From assembly GCF_028622875.1 (NCBI RefSeq), contig NZ_CP117709.1:2356001-2420000 (forward strand): a DNA stretch of 64,000 nucleotides. Direction: 5' to 3'. Shown one piece after another: positions 8,986-15,526 of the stretch. Made by a program: the position numbers and the translations under genes. Numbering within the stretch: the first letter of the stretch is position 1; each line of letters begins with the position of its first letter. The notes below the pieces were generated by a model. It was not told the origin of the DNA. It searched no databases and saw only the letters and a program-made list of their open reading frames with translations. Origin of the DNA: Streptomyces sp. MMBL 11-1. GTDB taxonomy: Bacteria > Actinomycetota > Actinomycetes > Streptomycetales > Streptomycetaceae.

Positions 8986-10251
8986 ATGAAGCTCGCAGTA
9001 GTGGGTGGCGGGTCCACCTACACCCCCGAACTGATCGACGGATTCGCCCGGCTGCGGGACACGCTGCCGATCGAGGAGCTGGTGCTCGTCGATCCGGCGG
9101 CCGACCGCCTGGAGCTGGTGGGAGGTCTCGCCCGGCGGATCTTCGCCAAGCAGGACCACGCCGGGAGGATCACGACCACCACCGACATCGACGCGGGCGT
9201 CGCCGACGCCGACGCGGTCCTGCTCCAGCTGCGCGTCGGCGGACAGGCCGCGCGCAACCAGGACGAGACCTGGCCGCTGGAGTGCGGCTGCGTCGGCCAG
9301 GAGACCACCGGCGCCGGCGGCCTCGCCAAGGCGCTGCGCACCGTGCCGGTCGTCCTGGACATCGCCGAGCGGGTCCGCCGCGCCAACCCGGACGCCTGGA
9401 TCATCGACTTCACCAACCCGGTCGGCATCGTCACCCGCGCCCTGCTCCAGGCCGGGCACAAGGCCGTCGGCCTGTGCAACGTGGCGATCGGCTTCCAGCG
9501 GAAGTTCGCCCGGCTGCTGGACGTGAACCCCTCCGAGGTGCACCTGGACCACGTCGGGCTCAACCACCTGACCTGGGAGCTGGGCGTGCGCCTGGGCGGT
9601 CCGGACGGCGAGAACGTCCTGCCGAAGCTGCTCGCCGAGCACGGCGACGCCATCGCCGACGACCTCCACATGGACCGGCAGGTCGTCGACCGGCTCGGCG
9701 TCGTCCCCTCCTACTACCTGCGTTACTTCTACTCCCACGACGAGGTGGTCCGGGAGCTCGGCACCAAGCCGTCCCGGGCCGCCGAGGTCGCGGCGATGGA
9801 GAAGGAACTGCTCGCGATGTACGGCGACCCGACGCTGGACGAGAAGCCGGAGCTGCTCGCCAAGCGCGGCGGCGCGTTCTACTCGGAGGCGGCCGTGGAC
9901 CTGGCGGCCTCCCTGCTGGGCAGCGGCGGCTCCCCGGTCCAGGTGGTCAACACGTACAACAACGGGACGCTGCCGTTCCTCCCGGACGACGCGGTGATCG
10001 AGGTGCAGGCCCGGGTCGGGCACGACGGCGCGACACCGCTGGCCGTGCCGGCGCTGGACCCGCTGTACGCCGGTCTCATCGCCAACGTGACGGCGTACGA
10101 GGACCTCGCCCTGGAGGCCGCGCTGCGGGGCGGCCGGGACCGGGTCTTCAAGGCGCTCCTCGCCCACCCGCTGATCGGCCAGTACGCGTACGCCGAGGGG
10201 CTCACCGACCGGCTGATCGCGCACAACCGGGAGCACCTTCCGTGGGCGTGA
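8986..10251 (+). CDS. csnH: GH4 glycosidase (6-phospho-beta-glucosidase-like) CsnH
   Basis: 421 residues, one base after csnG. The N-terminal Rossmann fold GGGSTYTPEL binds NAD. NPVGIVTRA, the CN-VAIGF segment with the metal-ligand cysteine, and DHVGLNHLTW are GH4 signatures, a family that uses NAD and a divalent metal in a redox-elimination mechanism. In this operon it should cleave imported amino-sugar disaccharides in the cytoplasm, before or after phosphorylation by CsnK. Whether the true substrate is phosphorylated cannot be read from sequence. Confidence 0.9.
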   Translation: MKLAVVGGGSTYTPELIDGFARLRDTLPIEELVLVDPAADRLELVGGLARRIFAKQDHAGRITTTTDIDAGVADADAVLLQLRVGGQAARNQDETWPLECGCVGQETTGAGGLAKALRTVPVVLDIAERVRRANPDAWIIDFTNPVGIVTRALLQAGHKAVGLCNVAIGFQRKFARLLDVNPSEVHLDHVGLNHLTWELGVRLGGPDGENVLPKLLAEHGDAIADDLHMDRQVVDRLGVVPSYYLRYFYSHDEVVRELGTKPSRAAEVAAMEKELLAMYGDPTLDEKPELLAKRGGAFYSEAAVDLAASLLGSGGSPVQVVNTYNNGTLPFLPDDAVIEVQARVGHDGATPLAVPALDPLYAGLIANVTAYEDLALEAALRGGRDRVFKALLAHPLIGQYAYAEGLTDRLIAHNREHLPWA

Positions 10252-11225
10252 ACGTGTCGGTCGTCGCCATCGACGCGGGCAACAGCAAGACCGACGTGGC
10301 GCTGATCGGCGAGGACGGCACGGTCCTGTCCACGGCGCGCGGCGGTGGTTTCCAGCCGCCCGTGGTCGGGGTGGAGGCCGCGGTCGACGTGCTGGCCGCC
10401 GTGCTGGAGCGGGCGACCGCGGAGCTGCCGGACGGCGGCCTCCCGCCCGGCTCGTCCGCCCATGTCTCCGCGTGCCTGGCCAACGCCGATCTGCCGGTGG
10501 AGGAGGCCGAGCTGGCCGGGGCCCTGGAGGCCCGGGGGTGGGGCGGCTCGGTGGAGGTGCGCAACGACACCTTCGCGATCCTGCGCGCCGGGGTGGACGA
10601 GCCCCGGGGCGTCGCGGTGGTGTGCGGGGCCGGGATCAACTGCGTGGGCATGACCCCGGACGGGCGGACCGCCCGCTTCCCCGCGATCGGGCGGCTGTCC
10701 GGTGACTGGGGCGGCGGTTCCGGGCTCGCGGAGGAGGCGCTGTGGTTCGCCGCGCGCGCCGAGGACGGTCGCGGCGAACCCTCCGAGCTGGCCCGGGTGC
10801 TGCCCGGCCACTTCGGGCTCGACTCGATGTACGCGCTCATCGAGGCGCTGCACCGGGGCGCGATCCCGTCGGCGCGGCGGCACGAGCTGACGCCGGTGCT
10901 GTTCGCGTCGGCCGCGGGCGGGGACCCGGTGGCCCTCGCGCTGGTGGAGCGGCTGGCCGAGGAGGTGGTGGCGATGGCCACCGTCGCGCTGAGGCGGCTC
11001 GGTCTGCTGGAGGAGGAGGTTCCGGTGCTGCTGGGCGGCAGTGTGCTGGCCGCACGCCATCCGCAGCTCGACGACCGGATCGCCGGACTCCTCGCGGCAC
11101 GCGCCCCGAAGGCCGAGGTGCGCGTCGTGTCCGAGCCGCCGGTGCTGGGTGCGGCGCTGCTGGGCCTGGACCGTACGGGCGCGACGCCGGAGGTCCGCCG
11201 CAGACTGCGCGCGCAGTACGTCTGA
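10242..11225 (+). CDS. csnK: BadF/BadG-type amino-sugar kinase CsnK
   Basis: 327 residues. I chose GTG 10242 because GGAG lies 8 bases upstream; GTG 10248 and 10254 are in frame and also possible. This start overlaps csnH by 10 bases, implying coupled translation. The ASKHA-fold ATPase motifs are AIDAGNSKTDVALI (phosphate 1), VVCGAGINCVGM, GRLSGDWGGGSGLAEEAL and VLLGGSV near the end. The family includes N-acetylglucosamine/glucosamine kinases, so phosphorylation of the released amino sugar is the likely job. It is the last gene before a strong terminator. Confidence 0.88.
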   Translation: MGVNVSVVAIDAGNSKTDVALIGEDGTVLSTARGGGFQPPVVGVEAAVDVLAAVLERATAELPDGGLPPGSSAHVSACLANADLPVEEAELAGALEARGWGGSVEVRNDTFAILRAGVDEPRGVAVVCGAGINCVGMTPDGRTARFPAIGRLSGDWGGGSGLAEEALWFAARAEDGRGEPSELARVLPGHFGLDSMYALIEALHRGAIPSARRHELTPVLFASAAGGDPVALALVERLAEEVVAMATVALRRLGLLEEEVPVLLGGSVLAARHPQLDDRIAGLLAARAPKAEVRVVSEPPVLGAALLGLDRTGATPEVRRRLRAQYV

Positions 11226-11252
11226 GGACCGGAGCACGTCGTACGTCACGGG

Positions 11253-11285
11253 ACGTCCCCTCACGCGGTTCGCGTGGGGGGACGT
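11253..11285 (+). terminator. Terminator of the csn operon
   Basis: ACGTCCCCTCACGCG at 11253-11267 pairs with 11271-11285 across a 3-base loop (GTT), a 15 bp stem with one G-T pair, 28 bases after the csnK stop. Confidence 0.82.
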
Positions 11286-11603
11286 TCCTCGTACGGGTGA
11301 ACGCCGGTCATGCGGGGGGCCGGAGGGAACCGATCGGACTCCTGGAACGTGTACCTGATGGGGAGTCCGTTCGCTTATGGGGATGTTTCAGGGCACGTTG
11401 CGCCACTTGCCTTGATCGGCCGCGTCCGCCCTGATCGAATGCGGGGGCCGAGGTGGGGACCGAGGTGGGGGCCGACGCGGCGGCTGATGCGGGAAACAGG
11501 CGTTCCTGGTGTGGACGCCCGTCCCCGCGGCCATACTTCTGGCCGGGCGCGCGTCCCCGGGCCGGGGACGGGGCCCGCCGTCAGTGACCGAGGGGGAGGT
11601 CGA
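11286..11603. other. Intergenic region between csn operon and glnX-like gene
   Basis: 318 bases with no credible gene. It should contain the promoter of the seven-gene signalling cluster, but no clear -10/-35 pair stands out. A short imperfect duplication of CCGAGGTGGGG occurs around 11450-11475. AGGGGGAGG at 11591-11599 is the ribosome site of the next gene. Confidence 0.45.
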
Positions 11604-12992
11604 GTGACACACCCGCCGAGCGGCGGCACGCAGACGCTGCGCCCGCCGGACCCGGTGTCCGCGCACGCCGGCGTGGACGCACCGGACCGCACCACGTGGG
11701 CCGCGCGGGCGGAGCGCCTGCGCGCCGTCGCGACGACCGAGCCCGGCCGGCTCCAGATCATCGGTGCCGTCCTGGCCCTGCTGGTCGTGGCGTTCGGCGC
11801 GGTGACCACCCTGGAGATCTCGTCGCGGTCCTCTTCCGCCGACGACGTGGTCGGCCGCAGTCAGCCGCTCAGCGCCGACGCGGCGGACATCTACCGCTTC
11901 CTGGCGGACGCGGACACGACGGCGGCCAGTGGGTTCCTCGCGGGCGCGCAGGAGCCCGAGGCCGTGCACGAGCGGTACCGGAAGGACATCGAGGAGGCGG
12001 CCCGGCTGCTGGTGAAGGCGTCGGGGAACACCGGCTCCGACAGCGCGTCCAGCCGTGAGACCGCCACCCTCAACAAGCTGCTCCCGGTCTACACGGGGCT
12101 GATCGAGCGCGCCCGCGCCAACAACCGCCAGGGCCTGCCGCTGGGCGGCGCCTATCTCCGGTACGCGAACCAGAAGATGACCGGCGAGATGCTGCCGGCC
12201 GCCGAGCGGCTGTACGCGGCGGAGACCGGCCGCCTGGAGACGGACTCCGCGGACGCCCGGCAGTGGCCCCTCCTGTCGCTCGGCGCAGGGATCCTGGTGC
12301 TCGGCGCGCTGGTGTGGATGCAGCGGCGCACCTACCGCCGGACGAACCGGGTACTGAACCACGGGCTGCTGGTGGCGACGGCCGCCGTCTCGGTGGTGAT
12401 GCTCTGGCTGGCCGTGGGGCACACGGTGGCCCGTGCGGAGCTGCGGTCGGCGATGGTGCACGGCCAGGCGTCACTGGACGTGCTCAACGACGCGCGGATC
12501 AACTCTCTGAAGGCGCGCGCCAACGAGAACCTCACCCTGGTGGCGCGCGGCGCGGTGCTGACCCCCGACGGCTCCGCCGACCAGTACGAGGCGGACTACG
12601 GCACGGGGATGAAGACGTTGAAAGCCCGGTTGGATACGGCCGACCGGCTCGCGGACGACGAGCGCGGGAGCACGCCGGTCCTCGACGCGACCAAGGGCGT
12701 GGCCGAGTGGCAGGCCCGCCACCGCGAGGCCCGTGCCACGGACGACCACGGCGACTACGACGGCGCCCTGAAGCAGATCATCGGGACCGAGGAGTCCACC
12801 GGGAAGTCGTTCGAGCGGGTGGACGCCGCGCTGGAGAAGGCGCTCGCCCATGAGCAGGGCGAGTTCACCTCGGCGGCGAAGGACGGGCGGGGCGCCCTGC
12901 GGGGCCTGCCGGTCGGCGCTGCGGCGCTGGCGGTCCTGGGGGCCGCCGCCGTGATCGTCGGGGTCAACCGCAGGCTCGCGGAGTACCGGTGA
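11604..12992 (+). CDS. glnX: GlnX-like transmembrane sensor protein
   Basis: 462 residues. GTG 11604 is chosen because AGGGGGAGG sits just upstream; longer in-frame versions add only low-complexity arginine/glycine sequence. Four membrane segments are visible: about 51-70, 221-240, 253-275 and 435-455. They enclose two extracytoplasmic helical domains of about 150 residues (LSADAADIYRFLADADT and HGQASLDVLNDARINSLKARANENL), each like a four-helix sensor. This layout and its position directly before a GlnH-like binding protein and a PknG-like kinase match mycobacterial GlnX, the membrane link that passes extracellular Asp/Glu binding by GlnH to PknG. Function is inferred from that locus. Confidence 0.78.
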   Translation: MTHPPSGGTQTLRPPDPVSAHAGVDAPDRTTWAARAERLRAVATTEPGRLQIIGAVLALLVVAFGAVTTLEISSRSSSADDVVGRSQPLSADAADIYRFLADADTTAASGFLAGAQEPEAVHERYRKDIEEAARLLVKASGNTGSDSASSRETATLNKLLPVYTGLIERARANNRQGLPLGGAYLRYANQKMTGEMLPAAERLYAAETGRLETDSADARQWPLLSLGAGILVLGALVWMQRRTYRRTNRVLNHGLLVATAAVSVVMLWLAVGHTVARAELRSAMVHGQASLDVLNDARINSLKARANENLTLVARGAVLTPDGSADQYEADYGTGMKTLKARLDTADRLADDERGSTPVLDATKGVAEWQARHREARATDDHGDYDGALKQIIGTEESTGKSFERVDAALEKALAHEQGEFTSAAKDGRGALRGLPVGAAALAVLGAAAVIVGVNRRLAEYR

Positions 12993-13003
12993 GAGGGGCA
13001 GCG

Positions 13004-14041
13004 ATGAGCAGGTCGAAGGAGCGGCCGGCACGCGGCGGCCTGCGCGGCTGGGGCGGCGTGGCGGGGATGGCGGCGGCGTGCGCGGTCACCGCGGCGGTCA
13101 CCCTGCTGCCGCTTGCCCACCACGGCGACGGGGCGGCCGGAGCGCCCCTCTCGGACGGCGGGGCGGTGACGGCCGACCTGGCGCGGGCCGAGGAGTGCAC
13201 CGAGCCGGAGGCGAGCCTGCCCGCGTCGAGCGCCGACGGGCCCAGCATCGAGAAGATCAAGGAGCGCGGCAAGCTCATCGCGGGCGTCGACCAGAACAGC
13301 TTCCGCTGGGGCTACCGCAATCCGGCGGCCCGGGAGCTGGAAGGATTCGACATCGATCTGGTGCGGGCCATCGCCAGGGACGTTCTGGGCGACCCGGACG
13401 CGGTGATCTTCCGCGCGATCCCCACGAACCAGCGCATCGCCGCCCTGCAGAACGACCGGGTCGACGTCGTCGTGCGGACGATGACGATCAACTGCAAGCG
13501 GCTGGAGCAGGTCTCCTTCTCGACCGCCTACTTCCAGGCCGGACAGCAGGTGCTCGCCCCGAAGGGGTCGACGATCACCGGCTACGACGCGTCGCTGAAG
13601 GGCAAGCGGGTCTGCTCGGCCGAGGGCTCCACGGCGTACGAGGCGCTGGAGAGGAAGTCCTTCGGGGCGCTCTACCGGGACGACTTCGACGGCACCGAGC
13701 GCGACCGGGACCTGCTGACCGTGCCCAACCAGCTGGACTGTCTGGTGCGGCTCCAGCTCGGCGAGGTCGACGCGATCGTCACGGACAACGCCCTGGCCGC
13801 CGGTCAGGCGGCGCAGGACCCTGCGGTGGAGCTCAAGGGGAAGGCCCCGTTCACCACGGAGTTCTACGGCGTCGCGACGAAGAAGGGCGCCGACGACCTG
13901 GTGGCCCGGGTGAACAAGGTCCTCGTCGACTACCGGGCGGGCGGCGGGAACAGCCCCTGGATGAAGTCGTACCGCAAGTGGCTGGCGGCCGGACTGCCCG
14001 GCATAGCGGGCCCGCCCGCCCCCAAGTACCGCGGCGACTGA
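13004..14041 (+). CDS. glnH: GlnH-like extracytoplasmic amino-acid-binding protein (sensor)
   Basis: 345 residues. ATG 13004 is chosen over GTG 12989 because GAGAGGGG lies 5 bases before it. An N-terminal hydrophobic segment (about 18-40) exports or anchors the protein; MAAAC is a poor lipobox, so a signal anchor is as likely as lipidation, unlike lipoprotein GlnH of mycobacteria. The rest is a family 3 solute-binding fold: GKLIAGVDQNSFRWGYRNP, LEGFDIDLVRAIARDVLGD, RIAALQNDRVDVVVRTMTIN and LGEVDAIVTDNA. No transporter genes accompany it, which favours a sensing role with the neighbouring GlnX-like protein. Ligand not provable here; Asp/Glu is expected from the mycobacterial system. Confidence 0.82.
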   Translation: MSRSKERPARGGLRGWGGVAGMAAACAVTAAVTLLPLAHHGDGAAGAPLSDGGAVTADLARAEECTEPEASLPASSADGPSIEKIKERGKLIAGVDQNSFRWGYRNPAARELEGFDIDLVRAIARDVLGDPDAVIFRAIPTNQRIAALQNDRVDVVVRTMTINCKRLEQVSFSTAYFQAGQQVLAPKGSTITGYDASLKGKRVCSAEGSTAYEALERKSFGALYRDDFDGTERDRDLLTVPNQLDCLVRLQLGEVDAIVTDNALAAGQAAQDPAVELKGKAPFTTEFYGVATKKGADDLVARVNKVLVDYRAGGGNSPWMKSYRKWLAAGLPGIAGPPAPKYRGD

Positions 14042-14110
14042 CCCGGAGCGCCCCCACGCGCACGGACGGGGGGCGGGGCGAGCGGACCGGAGCAGACCGA
14101 GACAGACGGA

Positions 14111-14137
14111 TCCCGCCGGGCCACCGGCCCGGCGGGA
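14111..14137 (+). terminator. Strong intra-cluster hairpin before the coiled-coil gene
   Basis: A 12 bp perfect inverted repeat, TCCCGCCGGGCC at 14111-14122 and its complement at 14126-14137, with a 3-base loop ACC. It lies 70 bases after glnH and 5 bases before the next ribosome site. It could attenuate the downstream genes, stabilise an upstream 3' end or act as a processing site. Confidence 0.55.
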
Positions 14138-14155
14138 AGAGCGGAGAGGTGATCG

Positions 14156-15526
14156 ATGGGCGTCGCGGGATCCTTCCCCGGCTTCGCGGGGAGGCCCCCC
14201 GTCCCGGTCATGGACCGGGAGGAGGCGGACCGTGCGCTGGCGCGGCTCGGGGCGGAGCACGAGGCCATCGAGACCTCGCTCCTCGCGCTCCAGGACCATG
14301 CCGGCCGCCGGCTCCTGGAGGGCGCCGAGCTGACCGGCGTCACCCGGGAGCGCTGGGCCGTGACCGAGCAGTCGATCACCCTGCTGTGGGGCTATTTCGA
14401 CGCGTACGCCGGGGCCCTGTCAGAGGCCCGGGAGATCCGTGCGCGGCGGCGCCACCCGAACCGGGAGGACCTCGCCGCGCTGACGGAACTGCTGCGCGGC
14501 GAGTCCGTCACCGTCGCCAACCCGGGTGCCGTGCCGCCGCCTTCGGTCACGGGCCCGGCCAGGCTCTCCGAGCGGTTCTCCCTCCAGGAACTGGTCGCCC
14601 GGATGAACGAGCTGTACGCCGGTTCCCTGGACATGGTCGTCTCCTCCGACTCCGTGTGGTCGGCGCTGCCCGCCCGGATCGACCTGCTCGCCGCCGAGCT
14701 GCACCGGACGCGTTCGCTGGCGCACTCCGTGGGGGTCCGGCCCGGTGAGCATCCGGCCGGGGACGACCTGGCGGAGATCACCGAGGAGCTGGCCACGCTG
14801 CGGGTGCAGGTGATCTCCGATCCGCTGGCGTTCTGGCTGCCGGGGCCCGGCAGCGCCGCGCCGGGCGGCGGCCGGCCCGACACCTCGCGCTACGACCGGG
14901 CGGCCCGCGCCCTGGAGGACGTACGGCGGGAGATCGAGGCGGTGCTGGCGGTCCGGCAGGACGCCGAGGCGCGGCTGGTGCGGCTGCGGGACGTGCTCTC
15001 GCGGGCCGACCGCACCCTGACGGAGGCGCGGGCGGCGCGCGGCGAGGTGCTGGCCAAGATCGCCGCCTCCGAGGTGCCCGCGGTCAGTGGGCCTCCGACC
15101 GCCCTCCAGGAGCGGCTGGCGGCGGCGGCGGACCACCGCAGGTACGCCCAGTGGCACCGGCTGTCTCCGCTCCTGGAGTCGCTGGAGCGGGAGGCCGAGG
15201 ACGAACTGCTGCGCGCCCGGGAGTCGCTGACCTCGGTGACGGCCCCGCTGGCGATCCGTGCGGAGCTGCGCGGCCGGCTCGACGCGTACAAGGCGAAGGT
15301 GGCCCGGCACGGTCTGGCGGAGGACCCGGTGCTGATCGAGCGGTACGACGCGGCGCGCCGCATGCTGTGGAGCGCGCCGTGCGACCTGCGGGTGGCCGAG
15401 CAGGCCGTCCTGCGGTACCAGCAAGCGGTCGCGGACACGCTGACGCCTCACCGGCCCGACGGACCGCAGGACCGGTGGGGCACGGGCACCGGCACCGGCC
15501 TCGGCGACAAGGGGGAGACACGATGA
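14156..15526 (+). CDS. Coiled-coil protein of unknown function in PknG-type locus
   Basis: 456 residues, ATG preceded by GGAGAGG. I do not recognise a named domain. Almost the whole protein is helical and charged. Long heptad-like stretches (about 245-320 and 330-420, e.g. ALEDVRREIEAVLAVRQ and LVRLRDVLSRADRTLTEARA) suggest extended coiled coils, with a proline-rich break near 120 and a Gly/Pro loop near 230. There is no signal peptide or membrane segment, so it should be cytoplasmic. Its stop overlaps the start of the kinase gene as ATGA, so the two are translationally coupled and probably made in fixed ratio. A scaffold or regulator of the kinase is the simplest inference. Confidence 0.75.
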   Translation: MGVAGSFPGFAGRPPVPVMDREEADRALARLGAEHEAIETSLLALQDHAGRRLLEGAELTGVTRERWAVTEQSITLLWGYFDAYAGALSEAREIRARRRHPNREDLAALTELLRGESVTVANPGAVPPPSVTGPARLSERFSLQELVARMNELYAGSLDMVVSSDSVWSALPARIDLLAAELHRTRSLAHSVGVRPGEHPAGDDLAEITEELATLRVQVISDPLAFWLPGPGSAAPGGGRPDTSRYDRAARALEDVRREIEAVLAVRQDAEARLVRLRDVLSRADRTLTEARAARGEVLAKIAASEVPAVSGPPTALQERLAAAADHRRYAQWHRLSPLLESLEREAEDELLRARESLTSVTAPLAIRAELRGRLDAYKAKVARHGLAEDPVLIERYDAARRMLWSAPCDLRVAEQAVLRYQQAVADTLTPHRPDGPQDRWGTGTGTGLGDKGETR

